From: Salvator merianae
Taxonomy: Eukaryota > Chordata > Lepidosauria > Squamata > Teiidae
Assembly: GCA_003586115.2 (NCBI GenBank)
Contig: QVOM02000115.1
Span: 7,360,799 to 7,424,798, forward strand
Direction: 5' to 3'
Length of the DNA stretch: 64,000 nt
The notes beneath the pieces were generated by a model. It was not told the DNA's origin and did not search any database. It saw only the letters and a list, made by a program, of their open reading frames with translations. Made by a program: the position numbers and the translations under genes. Each line of letters begins with the position of its first letter. The stretch's first letter is position 1. Positions 37,701 to 52,700 of the stretch are shown piece by piece.

Positions 37701-40700
37701 CAATTCAGAAACTCCTGAGGGCCTCTGTTTGACCACTCTGCTCTAACTTCATTGTAATTGTTGAGGACTTTCAGATTCATTTTAGGGTCTCATCGTTTTT
37801 AGATAACTTTCTGTGAAGACATTTTAAATGTTGATCTGTAGCGCCATCCTTCCCATTCCCACAAATATGTTAGGCAGAAATTCCAGTTTCATATTTCGCC
37901 TCATAGATTTCTGTTTCTCTGTGTAATATGTTGTTATTCAGCAAATGCAACAAGAGAATTTACAGGAAGCTGGAATTAATCAGCCAGGTCATTTACAACA
38001 TGAAGGACTGAGTTAAGAGTTGGCCTCTCCATTTACTAAATAAAGACTGCAAGTTAACTAACCCCTGGATAATAGACACAACGGAGTGCGAATAATTTTT
38101 CAAATGTACATTCTCTGGTAACTGTCTGAAGTTGTCAATCTTCAGAGGAGTAAATTTTTAATGAAAAAAAAATATTTTATTGGTTGTTACCAAGTCATGA
38201 AATGCAATGAACAACTTCTAAGATTGTTTGGCTTAGAAAGTGCCTGTCTAAGCATGTCAGAAGAAAAACAAGGTTGTATAACCTGATAAAAAGATGTTAT
38301 TTCAATATTTGCAAACAGTACGAAACCCCATACTCCTTATCTTTTAAAAATAATTATTGAGAAGCATTTTCCTGTTTATAGCCCTTTCAGTGGCATTTCA
38401 GAAAGCCATATCTGCTTCCACAGTGTTAGCTTCATTCCATTTATTAATTAAATCTGTAAGTGAGTAATCTTACCCATGTGGCTAATTCTTCAAAATTCTG
38501 AGAGAAGAAGCTGTCACCCTTAATATAACTTCTAGGGATCTATTCCAGAGCATTTCCTTTTGTCAGAGAAGTTGAGTGGCTCTGAAGTGTTAACATGAAA
38601 CAAAACTTTATGGACATAGTGTGTCTAAGTACGTTTTAACTGTAAGAAATGTCTGCTTGGAAACTCTTTCCTGTGGGTTCACAGATAATGAAATTTATCC
38701 ATTAATTTTAATAAATTAAATTTATTTAATTTTAATTTATCCATCAAATTTAATCATGCAAAATTCTGGGGCCTATTAACCAGTTATGGACAAATACTTT
38801 AGGCAGAATACACATAATTATTTTGCATGGTACTGTGAGTTTCATAAAATTATCATTATTTAATGCAATCTGAAGCTCAAGTTAGCATCATCTTAAACCT
38901 AATTAATGCAGTATTACAAATCATTAAAAATCCTTAAAACGTATTCCTCAGATTCTCTCAGTACAGTACATTGTTTGTTACATTTTACAAACAAAAAGAA
39001 GCATTTTACCAAAATATTGCAATAGGATATAGAATTAAATAGGTTTCCTTCCTATCAGACTAGAAATCATATCTTGCCAAGGTTCAGTAGTGGAGAGTGG
39101 TTTATTTATTAAATCCCAATAAACAATCAAAACTGAAGCAGACAATTGAATGGTAAACTCAAAAATCATCTTCGTACCTTAGCAAATATTCTCAGCATTC
39201 AATAGTAGAGTAATAGTGTTCAGTATTTCCAAATGTAAAAAACTGCACAGCTATAAAATTATGTGCTATAATTGACTTCCAAATATTAAAGGAATCTTTC
39301 ACATTGTTTTAAGAGGTATTTGTCAAGGGTTCTGCAGCTCAGGGGTGTCCTTATATACAAATTCAATTTAATATAGACTTAATCTCTAGATTAAAACCAA
39401 GTCTCATTAAAATCCAGGCCTTGGAAAAAAAAGTCAGGAATACATTAAACGTACTTAATAATGCACATAAGATCTACGTCAAACTTCAAAATCAAAATTA
39501 GTATGCCAGGTGTGTGAATCCTATTACAGTGGATTTTTGTCAAGTCATCTGCTTATGAAATTAATATGGCAGGTGACAAATGGTTCAGTCTTTTCTAGTA
39601 CCAATGAGCAGAATAGCCTTGTGTGACTTCTCAACAGATCATTACTGTCTGTGTTGTTCAGGGAGGCCTTTGCTCTGTGAATGGCTGGATTTTTTTGTTT
39701 GTTTCCCTTATCCCGTCCACTATTCTAATACTGTTTTTGACATTTGTCTTTTATATTGTTTTGCCCTTGCTTTTACCTCTGGTTGCAACTGCCTTGGGAA
39801 GTTTTTATTGGGAGGGATACATAAATTTATTAAATAAATTTAACTTGGTCAGAATCCATAATATACACTAAGAAATCAGCATAAATATCAGTTTATGACA
39901 GTTATTGATTCTCTTGTAGTCTCCATTATGGGTAGAGAGATATGTGACAATTCAGGGTGTGGAAGGAAGACAGAATTGGATTATTCCTCTGTGTTCATCC
40001 TTTCCCCCACCCACACACTTAATCAGTATTACAGTTAGTATTCCAAGCTTCAAACTGAGTGTTAGGTACTCTGAGCAAACCAGCCCTTAAAATAAAATCC
40101 TGTTAGGATCGGGGAAATAAAGTAGACTTGTTCTAGCATTTCGGCCACCACTTTTGCAGCTACCTTTGGCTGAGTTTCTCAGTTGCAGAGATGGTTGTAC
40201 AGTTTTTTTAAAATATATATATATACCATGATTGACTAATTTTTTCATAGGACGTCCTACCATCCAAGCAACTTCATAGTACCTAAGGGTCGCTTTTAGG
40301 GGATGGAGAACTGTTCACCAATTGTTCACTAAAACATTGAAAAAATAGGGGTATACAGAGGACTGTTGGCTCCCCACAGTCTCCCCTAGACCGGCAGAGT
40401 TTAGTGATGAGCAGAGCTCTGCAAAAGTAAACATGAGCCAGAGCTTTTTTCAAAGGCAGCATTAGGAGTATTGACTGCTCATACCTCGTTTGGGCTAACC
40501 CAGATGGACCCATCTGCAGTAGAGCTTATCTAGCTTCCTGAGTTTGTGACCATCCAAACACTGGAGATCTGCATTCAAAGCAATGTGAAGATGAGTTATG
40601 TATTCTTTGATCCAGGAGTCGAAGACTTAGTCACTTGATAGCCATTGACAACCACTTGGCTGGCAACCATATTTTCGAACATTTGGAGGGACTGCTATCC

Positions 40701-43700
40701 AGGGGCTATAAGATACTACTACTACTGTGTGGTTTTTGTTGTTGTTGTTGAAATACTCTGAATTCTGTTTGGTGTAGCAGAAGACAGCAACACGGCTCAG
40801 GAAAATTGGGGGAAAACTCAAGGGACCACTGCAAGCTGATACAGCAACATAGTCATGAGAGAATTGCTAGGCTGCTGCTACTGCTATTGCTGCATACCCC
40901 AGCCCTGTGCTGCCAGCTCAGCTCTGGATCTACCTTGAACTGTGACCACCACTTCAGCTCCCCCTTCAAGAGCATCCTCAGACCTCAGGAGTGGGAGAAA
41001 AAGCAGCAGTGTGGCTACTGCCACACGCACTCACCCCTTCCATCTTTTCCTTCTGTTCACGTTTGACCTGTGCTTCCTGCTTTGCATTTTCTCTTTCTCC
41101 TTTTAATTTTGTTTTAATTTTTTAGGCAACTGGTTTTTTTAAAAAAAAAAAATTCTCATCACCAGATAGATCAATATAATCCAGTTTACATGTGGGATAA
41201 AGTTTTAGTTAAACTTTATAAATGTGGTGAATCTTTTCTTTGAAAGCCTTTTCATTTGTCTAATAAGAACAACAATTTTATTTATTTAAATCATCTGTAT
41301 ACAACCTCATTCAATCTCAAAGCAGTTTAAAGAAGAGATAATAGCAATAACATGTGTTGCTTTTAATTTGAAGCAGCATTTAGTAAGAATGAGTAAGGAT
41401 GTGCTGAACTCACATTCATTGAACACAAACAGGGGTTAGAGGCCAAGCACTGTTAGGTGCTTTCTCTAACAGTCCAGGTTCGATTCAGGTCCATGTGCTT
41501 ACATGTGAAGAAACACGCAAAGCAGGGTACTTAATCATTTGCTCCTCACATTGGGGTGCTGTTGTAAGGTGCTTCGTATGGGCAGACCTGCACTCATGAT
41601 GTCAGCACCCATGTGCTTGCTGTTGGCATGTATACATAAATGCACACTGAGGCTCTCTTTGGTTGTATAATCACGTCATGCACACGCTTACCTTTGTGTG
41701 CTGCAAGCCCACCAATGAAAGACCCTATAATGGTAGCGGAAGATGCAAGGAAGGTAAGGTCCCCACTTTGTGGGTTTCCTTGCATGTAAACAAGAGGAGC
41801 TAGATAGAGCCTGGACTGTTAGGGAAAGCACCTAAAAGTCACTGACCTCTAACTCCCTTTCATGTTTGACAAATATGAGTTCAGCAGATCTCTAGAAATC
41901 AACTGTTAATAGGCATTTGCTATGGCTCAGTGCCCACTCCTCCAAATCACCCTTTCTGCTCCTTAGGGGTAGGGCTGTGGGGGGGATTGAAGGGAAGGCC
42001 CAATTGCATAACTAAAAGGACTGAACCAGAGAAGCAGCAGCGTGACGTGATGCCAGAATAGATCAACCAAGCTTTCCCTTTGCTCCCAGCACAGCCTATG
42101 CCTGGGAACTGGAATAATAGGGAAGTTGTGGGGAGAACGGAAGATGAACCAAATCAAAGGCCACACTTAACGTTCTAATGGTCTGTCAGGAAGCTTGCTA
42201 GCTAGAAGTTCTTGTCATCTGTACAATCACGTCAGTTCAGAATCAAAAAGGAAAAAAATGTAATTTAAAGGTAGTTGCATAATTGCGCAAAATCTTGCTT
42301 GCCTTTTTTCAACTTTAATGTACCTGGAAATGGAAAAGTTGCATCTGTCTGCTGCCGATCATACGCTATAAAATTACTGCACTGACTTCCTTTTTGACTT
42401 AACTTTCTTTCTTTTCTTTTCTGCACAAGCACTCCTATTTGGACAGGGAAACCTCCCTTCTTCTGAGAAACATTGCAGGAAAGCCTTCTCATTTGCTGAC
42501 CAAGGTGATGCTCTTACTTCTCACCTGCATGCAACCATTTCCTGCTAGTTAGAATGGCCTCTCTGGGTGTTGTACGACTGTTTTCAGTGGGTTGTGTATT
42601 TGAGAGAATGACTTTTCCTCTGTTTGGAGATGAGGCAGGCTTTATTTTAAAATATTTTTGGATAGAGGTGTGTGAACAGTATTCTGATGATCTGTCGTAA
42701 GACCAGCCCATTTTTAAGTTACGATGGTTCAAAAAATGCCCTCACAACAGTAGGACATGTTTGTATTTTCACTGACCTTATTGCCGGAAGTCAAGACCTA
42801 AATATTTTATTAAAAACAAATAAAAGACCCATTTAATGCAAAATAAAACATCTACAATTTGTGATTTCTGACTGTATGAAAACATCCAGAATATCATTTA
42901 TATCTTTCGGAAAAGTATTTGTAAGAGCTGATATGTTCATAAGCATTACCTCTCTCAAGTCTTACATTCTTTGCTTTTTTTGTGCCTAGAATAAAATTGC
43001 AGCATAGAAGTTTTAACTTATGCATAGTTTTTTTCATGCTGCTAAGTAAAGGTGAATAAGCAAGGGGGAAATGAGAGCAAATCTTGTCTCCATCCAATTC
43101 ATTAGAGTTTTTTAGCGTCAGCTACATTTTTATTTGGAATCTACCACTGTGCTGGAGAATTCTTATCTTTAACACAAAATTTATGATGTAGCATCTGTAT
43201 GTAATACCATGCAGTAAATTCAAAGTTAAATTCAAAGTTTGGGTTCTTCAAAATTTGTCTTATGACATACATCTTTGAAAAATAGGTTGAGCTCTTACTG
43301 GTGAGCCAGAAAAATTCCCATGGCAGCATTACTTAAAATGAAGCATCAAAACAATAGTTGTTTGATCCCTCAGTACATTGGAAACTCCTTTAGTTCTTCT
43401 TGAGCAGCTGATGATGTTGAACTACAGTCTCTGCCATTCTTTAACAATGAAGATGATAGTAACCCTAGTCTAGCAACTTCTAGTAGGAAACTGGTATATC
43501 ATTGCTCACTTAGAGATTTCACCAGAAAAAAAAAAAAGAATTGTCTTTCCTGTCCAACCCCTTCTTTAGAACAAGGACACGAGTATTTGTGGAAAGCGTT
43601 CTTGGTACTTAATGCAATAACTAATGGATTTTTTTTTAGAAAATTGCTTCTTATTAGAAGCATAAATGGAATGATAAAAAGAAAAATTCAGCTCCTAAGT

Positions 43701-46700
43701 TACTCCTTCAGCTTGATGCCCTCAGACTCAGCAGTCCAGTTTTGATATAATAGGAAACAATCCTTTCCTGTCATTTGAACAAGCTGTGGTCATAAGCTAA
43801 AAGCAGGAAATTGAACCATTCTCTTCCTGTAATTCATTACAAAATTTGTAATTAGTTACCGCAGTACTCTATTCTAGAGGGCAAAAAGTGTGAACAGTAG
43901 TAATTCATAATAATTCAAGTAATATGCTGATGGAGCTGCTAAGTGACAGTCCTGCACATGGTCACTCCTGCTTTGGATAGCCCGACCTCTTTTCTGCTGG
44001 ATAGCACAGAGTAGGCTGAACATCGCCATCCCAGAATTTCAGTCTTTGGGCTTGCAGAGTGGCACTCAGCATTTTGAACCACCTAACTAAACTAAGGTAT
44101 CTTTTGAGAATATTTATGGTGCATTTAATTAGATTGCCCTGGCCCACTGAAAATTGTTTTGAGAAGTATAGTGCTTGTCCAGCTGGTAAAACATTCTTGA
44201 TTATCTCAGATGTACAGAGTTGACTACATATTCTTTTTTGCAATAAAGAAACGAATATTACCTTAGTTGGGTAAAATTAACAGAATTGCTTCATTACAAG
44301 CAGAATCAGCATTCCAGATCAAAAGTCATTTTCTGTTACTTCACAATCTCTGGCTTTTAAACTGTTACAGTCTTTTCCTTATTGTTAAACCATGTGGGAG
44401 GGAGCACATATTACATTTTGAATCATATTTGAATGCATGCTTGTGAAACAAAAGATAAGTTTGTGCTGTAAAAAACTACTGTAGTTTGCTGTGAAGTTTG
44501 CTGTGTTTCAAGATTTCCTACTTTAAGAGCTTGCTTATCAGTGCTTGATATAGGATACATATTTCAGTATGATACCTGACACAAATCATCAGCATTGTGT
44601 TTCAGACTTTATATCATCTATTTTCTTATTTCATAAATTTTTATACAGAAGCCATGTCTAGCCATATAACTCAAACAGACATGCTGTTTCAAGGAACTAC
44701 TGTTGAGTAAGCTTTTGGAGGAGCAGCATTCCTCTACAAAATTCAGTACTTGACCATGTTTGCTGTGGCCAATTGGGTGTTGCGATTCGTGGAGGATGCT
44801 TATTAAACTCCTCTCCATTTCAAAAGAAGAGTGCCAAGCTGCCTTGGAAAGCTGCTGTTTAAGAAAAACTAAACCTGAAATCTCTTTGAATTCACACAAT
44901 TTAATGCTGGACAATCTTTATAAAGGTTGTCAGCGAAAACAATTTGGAGAGGAAGTGGAGTCATTGGTTAAGGATTCTAAATGTTTATTTACTGCATAAT
45001 TATCCTTCCCTGAAGCCTATAAAGGCGCTGAGTGAGAGGTCCTTGCCCTCTTGGTTACATTTTAATAGTGATAATACAGGAAGAATTGGTACTTGGGAGG
45101 CAAAGTTTTTACTCTGCCATCATAGGGATATTTAAAATATTTAATAGCCTTTGCTCCAACAATGTTGCATGTAGAAATGTGAGGTTAGACTTTTTCCCCA
45201 CTGACACTAAACTTATTAGCAAGAAATACTTTGCTTTGATTTCTATCATCTTTCAGTATATTTGGTATCGTGCTAACCCATGACTGCATTCTCTTGTAAA
45301 CACAAAGCAAATGTTCTACTTGCATTAATATCTTCAACAATTAGGCAGTGTTAACTTCTCCAGTTAGATTATCAGAAAATTCAAAATTAAACAAACCTAA
45401 AGAGATGCTGATTTGAAAAGCAAAGGAAATGAAAATGGTTCTTATTCAAAGCAAACCTTGGGCGTTTCTGCTCACTGTGTTAACTGATGGCAGACTGATT
45501 TCAGTCAGAACTCTGCACATCATGTCAGTATGAGAGTTTTACAAGGAAAGAATATAACAAGACTGTTCAGTCATTCCTGAAATAATTGCCAAATAAATTT
45601 ATGGCCATCCAGTCTTTTTAAGGAGAAGTGGAGCTGGATGACTACAAGCTGCCAGTTGGGAATCCATTTCAATTGACATATTTTAGGAGGATCTCACTAA
45701 CTCTCTGGTAATACAGTCACGGCTGTTCCGTGTTAACAGTAGTTTTCATTTGGCCTTTTCTTGGTTTTGCTTTGTGCTAGGCATGTACAGGGGGTAGCTT
45801 GCCTCCCTGCTAGATCTTTCCCTAGTGACAGGGCTCCTGTGCCAAAGGAAGACTACAAACCTCAAGAGATTACAGAGCTGGGAAAGTGAAAGTACCAGAA
45901 AGTGTATATTGCCGGTATTGTATGGCACTAAAAGTGGGTGATGACATACAATGCATTCCTAGCCCCATTACCTTTCAGGTTTTGTAGCCCCTCTGCAGTT
46001 CAGGGAATCCTGCTGATAAGTTGTGGTTTAGAAGGGGGCTGAACTACCCCCTGCACATGCCTTCTTCACACTACAGCCCAAGCTGGGGAGTTGATTTCCA
46101 TAACAAGCAAGGGATAGCTGAGATTCAGTAGCTGAAATGCCGCCTATTTAATTTCACAGTTTTAACTGCTGTGTTTTAATCATAGATTGCCCTGAGACCA
46201 TTAGGTATAGGGTGGTATAAAATGTAAATAAAAATAATAACAATAACAAAGATAGTAGTTTCCAACGACATCCATAGCCTAAGCCCATCTCTCTTTAACA
46301 TTTTCTATTGTATATTGCATCCAGCCAAAGATAGATTGGCTAACCTAATTGTCATCCTGTACACTTTACTCAGAATGGAGCTAGCTTGACTGTGAGTACG
46401 TATAAGACTGTATATCTTAACTCCACCTACACTCTCCCTGACTCTACCTCCCGTTATCTGTCTTACTCAGCATCCCACAGCTGTGGCCATTACTGTATTG
46501 TATAGCATATTACCTTCTCAAATAACAGTGCATTATAGGCTTAGGAAATGTTAGTCTTCATTGTTTCATTGCAACTGCTTTAAACATTAAACATGACCTG
46601 GTTAGGGCCTCAGCACTCCACTTAAGCCTCTCTTCACTTGCCACTTTTTCCACCTGTCTCCTGATTTCCTCAGATCATCAAGCAGGAGAGTAACTGAACT

Positions 46701-49700
46701 GTTAGAGTGCATGAAGTTCAAACATCTATATATTCATACAAGTTGCATACATATAAAAATATGTATAAGGGGAGTATATAGATGGCACTGTAGCCTTACT
46801 CATCTCATGTTGATTTTCGCTTTGCTAATTTCTATAACCCTTGGAGTTGAACTTGAACTGTATTTCACTGTAAAGCCTTCCTATGCCAAATCAACTAGGG
46901 TTCCTTCTTTCAGCAGACTTTATATTCACAATGTATGTGCAGAATACATACCTTGAGAGGTGAATATTGTTTACTCAGTGTGGGAAATAGTTTTTGTCAT
47001 TTTTTGTTTTGCCTGTGTTAACTTGAATATCTATTTCCATTTATTCTTTCACTAGTTTACAGGCTCAGCTTAATATGAGAAATATTGATATGATATAAAA
47101 GGTTTCACAGATTTTATTCATTTCAGTATTTATCCAAAGGTCCCAGGGCAGGTAACAACATAAAGATAGAAACTGAAATACAGTATAAAACATACATTAA
47201 ATTATAACCCTCCGTCCCTCCCTGGCCGGACAACGCTTCGAGGAAGCTAAGTATCAAAGGCCTGGGTGAAGAGGTATGTCTTAACCAGGCACTAAAAGAC
47301 ATATGAATAACAAAGGAAGTTTGGTGGGTTTCTTTGCTGTGAACATGCAGAGTTAGGTTATGAAATCATTCTGTAGAAAGCTTGTACAAAATGTACATGA
47401 GAAAATAACTGTAACTTCTCTCTTTTTATACACACAAGTAGACAAGTAAGTGCTAGTGTAAAGTTTACAGAAAAACACAAAACAGCTGTTTAGAACTTTG
47501 AATACAAATGTGATTGCATGCCTTCCTCCAGGTGATTAATGTATAGTTCTGGAGGCTCTACAATTATCTGCGCAATATACTTCTTTTTGTTCACACATGC
47601 ATGTTTTTCCATGTTGTCAAGGAGGGTGGATGATCCTGAAGCTTCTAAATAAGGGCCTTTTAAGGGTTTGAAAGGACTCTTGGGGATAATTTCAAAATAT
47701 GCCATAGTTTATGGGACAGGGGCAGGCTGTCCTTACAGAACCATTGTGTCTCTATAAGCAAAGAGAACAAGCATGAACCAAATTGCTAAGTACAAACTGG
47801 GTCTTAGACCACAGTCAATTTAATGATTTTTATTACAAGAATGAAATGTTTGACTGAAGAGTTCCAAATAGATTCTCATCTCTACTTGTCATTTAGTCTG
47901 CAATGGCATTCCAGTTTTCAGGCAAAGAGGATATGAAATACAGGTGATGGTAATGGGATGCCATCCAACGCCCTGGTGCCCATCAGTGTCCTGCTGAGCT
48001 TTCAGATCTGCCGTGACCTAGTCATGGGTACCTCTTCTTAGAGATTATTTCTGATTTTGAAAAGACTTACATTGTGAAGTTAATTTGTGGAAAGTTTTGA
48101 ATGCTGTGCTGAACCCCAATACCACCACCACAGGCACATTGTCTTTAATTATTTGCTAATTTTCATGATATCACATACGTGGATGCAACAAGAGGCTAGC
48201 AAATCCTAGTTTCTGGCTCCCTGCAAACTATGGTTTGGAGGGAGGGTTGTTTGCCATTTTTGATGCTTGAATCAGACTAGAAAGAAGATACAGAAGAGCT
48301 AGTCCTGTTATCAAGATGTGAAGCCAAAGTCTACTGTCATCTATAAATTGGTTTGGTGTCAAAGCATCATATAAAACACTTCAGAAAGTATAAGTAAAGA
48401 GTACAACATAATGTCTGACTGTAAGTGTACAGCTTATTAGGGAAAGGTACGTATGGATTTCTATTTAAAGCATAGAAAAGGTAAAGAGGAAGAAAGATCA
48501 GTTAATGAAGATTAGACACAACTCAGACTCTTGTAGACATCTTCTCATAAAAATAATAGAAATAGGAATGGCTTCTCAGTCAATCAGTGATCCCTCCAGT
48601 TATGAGACTTTTCTGCACCTGCTCTCCTGGAGCACTACAGATAAAACAGATTTCTTGGCTGTTGCCCAGATTATACTTTATTCCTGAATCAGCTGCATCG
48701 AATTTGTTGGGCAAGCAGCTGTTCTACATATAATGTGTTATGCCAGATTCAGTGAATTTGTTCTCTTTGTCACTAAAAGCCAGCACTTCGCAGCTATGCA
48801 AACAAATTTGAGATGAGGTTAAATAATTCATTTTTTCATTTTCCACTCTTACCGCAGGTCACCTTCTGTTGTACTTACCCAACCCTGTCATTGATAGCAT
48901 TTTTCCTCACTTCAGTTTAGTACTGGAAAATGAAATTTGTGCTCAGAGCTGCCCAATGAAGGCTGAATTGCAAGCTTGGAAGTATGCAACTTTTTGCAGC
49001 CAGTTTCTGGGTTGCAGAGAGCTGCATGAAGGGATCACAGGAGTGTATGAAAGGCTGTGAGGTCTCAGCCACCCTTTGCGTATTCCTGCAGACTGCCCAG
49101 GAAAATATGAACACCTCATTTGTGGAATCATCACACAATGAAAGAGGAGTGAACGCATCTGAAAACGTGGTGTTTTTTTTCAACAGACACCAATGCTTGA
49201 CTAGTAGATACTTTTGATAGCTAAGCATGATAGACAGTTCTTACTAAACAATTTCATTCGTTTTTATGAATGTAAAGGAAAGATATAAATAGAAGACTAT
49301 TGTGGTCTAATTTTAATTTTAATGTCACATTTTTGTGTCATTTGTTAAAAGAATTTTGTACATATGGATTTCTATTTAAAGCAAACAGTGCTTACTGGAG
49401 GATTTCCTCAAAAATGGCATAGAAATATCTTAATCATTCCAGATCAGGGCCTCTTAAAATATTTTCTTGCACTCTGTGTGATGCTAAGACATGCAGTTCC
49501 ATAGAAGTTGTGATATACAAGAGCTGTTCTATGTTTGCTAGCCGAAGTAAAATGAGAGCAAACAGAAGTAGTTATAAAGTTGATTCCGAATGAAATGTGA
49601 CGCTGCAGTCTTCGGAAATTTAGCAACACAGGTCATGCCCTTAAGTGGGGTGAGATAAATATGTAGCATCCATTTCTACCTGTCAGATGAGCAGGTGAGA

Positions 49701-52700
49701 TACAATAGGCCAAAGAGACAAAACCAATATTGAGTACATGGGAAGACTGAGAGGGCCAAACAGAGAAGAAACAGAATACTGGTATGTTTTTGCTTCCCCA
49801 CATCTCATGCACCCATTTTTCTTTATTTCTTCTTTCCTTGTTTGCTTGCTTGTTCCCCTTTTTGTCTTCAAGATGGTGAGAACCACTTCTTCTTCCCACC
49901 AGATTAATAACATTCTTTATCTCGCATCCAGTTGACTATTAAATAATGATTCAGGTCTCATTTGTTGTTGCTGTTATCAGTGGAGATTATTCTGTTTATG
50001 AACAAGGCTGTTGCTATCAGCAGCTGTTCCCTTTTTCAGTATTCATTGTAGTACAAAATGAATGGGAAGCAGAAAGTAGCTACATGTGATTAAGTTAAAA
50101 CCCATATATAGGAATGAGCTCATGAAGAGGAGGAAATGAGCAGCATGAATGGAACTGTGCTGAAAAGTATTTGTGGCTATTTAAGTTCAGTAAATCTCTT
50201 GAAATTGAGTAACACATCCGTTTTTTTATATAAATCAATATATTAAAAACAATGGGTTTATATTAGTTTCACAGTTAAAAAAAAATAAAATAAGAAGATA
50301 CTTAATATGGCTCTGATTTTTATGCCTGAAAGTTTTGAAGAAGCCATGAAGTCCATATCTTGTAATGAAAGCTGAAAATGGGAAAACAGTCAACTGAAAA
50401 GAATGGAAGCCTCAGGATAGAAAAAAAGGCAATGAGATGAAAATACTCATTTTTCTGAAGTGATTGCATCAGATGTCCTTGCTTTTCTATTGGTTAAGGA
50501 TTTTGCGTAATAAAAGTTAAACAAAGCTTTCTTCTCCTATAGGAAGAGCAGGCTGCTAAGCTAAAAGCTGAGAAGATAAGGGTTGCTTTAGAGAAGATTA
50601 AAGAAGCCCAAGTTAAAAAGGTAAACTGTAGTTCCATTTTTATTTTGCTTAGAATCTTGATCAAGATGTAGTTTGAAATATTACCTGCTGAGAAACACAT
50701 GCATATATGATCAATATTCTCCACTGTAAGTTTTTATTGGTTGCCATTTCCAACGAGTTTGCATTTTTATCATATCTCAGTTGTTGATCATTTTACCCCT
50801 AGATATATAGTACTGGGAGAGTTAAGTCTTTACTTAAAGAATTACTCGTATGGTTTCTTAAGTGCATCTTAACTGTTTAAAGTTATAAATTCAAGCAATC
50901 AAGATGATTGTGTTTACAGTCAGTCCACAGTGTAAAAGCTTAGGGAATGCAAAATTTGCTTATTGTCTTCTACTGTGAAAGCTATAATTATTGAAATTTT
51001 CTCACGTATTTCTGATGTAAAAGTTTGCAGATACATATCATGCTTTTAAATTCTACAGAAATCAATTTAATTGTGTGAAATAGCAACATCTTGAACAAAA
51101 ACTAATGGATATCTGCATAGCCTTAATTTTTAAAAGTTTTCAAAATTAGCTTTTAAAAAACTTCTTTAAAAAGTTTAAACTTTTTACAGTCTTTTAAAAC
51201 AATTGATGGGAAAATAGGAGAATACTAGATACTCTGAGATTCATTTGGCTAATTTTAAATCCTCCTTGCTTTCTCTGTGTACAGCTTGTGATACGAGTCC
51301 ACATGTCTGATGACAGCTCCAAGACGATGATGGTAGATGAACGCCAGACTGTAAGACAAGTGTTGGATAACCTGATGGACAAGTCTCACTGTGGTTTTAG
51401 CTTAGACTGGTCTTTGGTAGAAACCATCTCAGAATTACAAATGGGTGAGTGATGCTTGACATGCAAACTGCGACTTGTTTGTTATTTCAAAAGGATGCTT
51501 CCAGCTTAGCATCAAGTGCCGTGCTATCTGAACCCTGGTTCAGGGCAGGCTTCCGCTGATATTTAACCTGCACAACTGTTATCTTGGAACAGGTTTCCTG
51601 GCAGTACCATTGGCTGGGTTCAATCCAAATGGCTTTGAAAGAGGACAGGGCACTTTGGTCAACCTGCCCCCATTCCCATCCCTTGGCAAAACCCAGCAGA
51701 TGAGATCATCTCTAGCAGCAGTGACTCTTAACAGCTTCGCTGTTTGCTGTTTGCTGCCACCATAAGTGGACATTTGCACAGATTCTGCCTTGCATGCCAG
51801 GTTCTGCATTAACTAGTTTTCCATCACAGCACCCAGTAAATATGGAGGTTCTATTGCTGTTAGTCAATATTGTTACTGTCAATTAAAGGAGCAGTTTTGT
51901 ATCTGAGTTTACTGTTTCTAAAACAAATTATAATACCTTGTCATTGGGTGATCTATTATTATGTTCTGGTAAATCATTTAATATAGCTGTTCATTAGGGC
52001 AGAAGCTACCAAAAACCAACAAAAATCAGGAAAATATATAAACAGCATTCATGATTTCTGGCTTGGTGTGGATGGTATCTCTTAGACCCAAAGGCTTGAG
52101 GAAGCAGTTACCTTACTAATGAGTTCTATCAGTCATACTAGAAATGTTTGACAAAAAAGTGACATTAGATAGCTGAGGGAGGAAAAGGCAAAAGGAATGG
52201 AAGAGACACAGGGTCCAGTATAACAAACAAGTTTAATGTCTAATTATACACAATAGGAAATCTAGTTAAGGTCTTTCTCCCTACAGATTTGGTTTCTTGT
52301 TAAATTTTCCATGGGAATTCTAGCATATTAGGGGATGTGATTAGAATAAGATAGGTTAGAACATGACATGTGATATTGACGTAGGCAGACATGCTGTGTT
52401 CTATGTCGTGTTCACTTTAGTCCCTCTTTGCTTTTTTAATAGAAATACATTGTAAGGTGGCAGAACTTGTTGATACTTTTCCTGCACCTTTATTATTTTG
52501 AATTTTTAAGTATTCAAAAAGCGGTACAGTTGGATTTTTGTGCCGATGCATTTTCTATTTAGTATTTCATGGAAAACCATTCTTAATTGATGGTAAAAAT
52601 GGTATGGTAATCCCAGACAGGTTGTTTACAATAACAGGCAGGATGCCTCTGAAGGCCATTTGCAGGGAGTCGAGAGTAGATGAAGGTTTTGTCTTCTGCT

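Larger units (their letters stand above)
25768..50542 (+). other. RAPH1: RAPH1 coding intron 3 (24.8 kb)
   Basis: A GT-AG intron many times longer than the others in the window. It holds the candidate cassette exon at 35613-35693, an L2-like LINE relic, several MITEs and microsatellites. Parts not listed separately (for example 26500-27780, 34660-35600, 37000-39700, 42000-46150, 47300-50540) show nothing I can identify. Confidence 0.9.

Noticed and set aside
48452..49383. 21-bp direct repeat (TATGGATTTCTATTTAAAGCA) at 48452 and 49363
   Set aside because: It is an exact repeat 911 bp apart, but AT-rich, and neither side shows element ends. It is probably chance or remnants of one old repeat.
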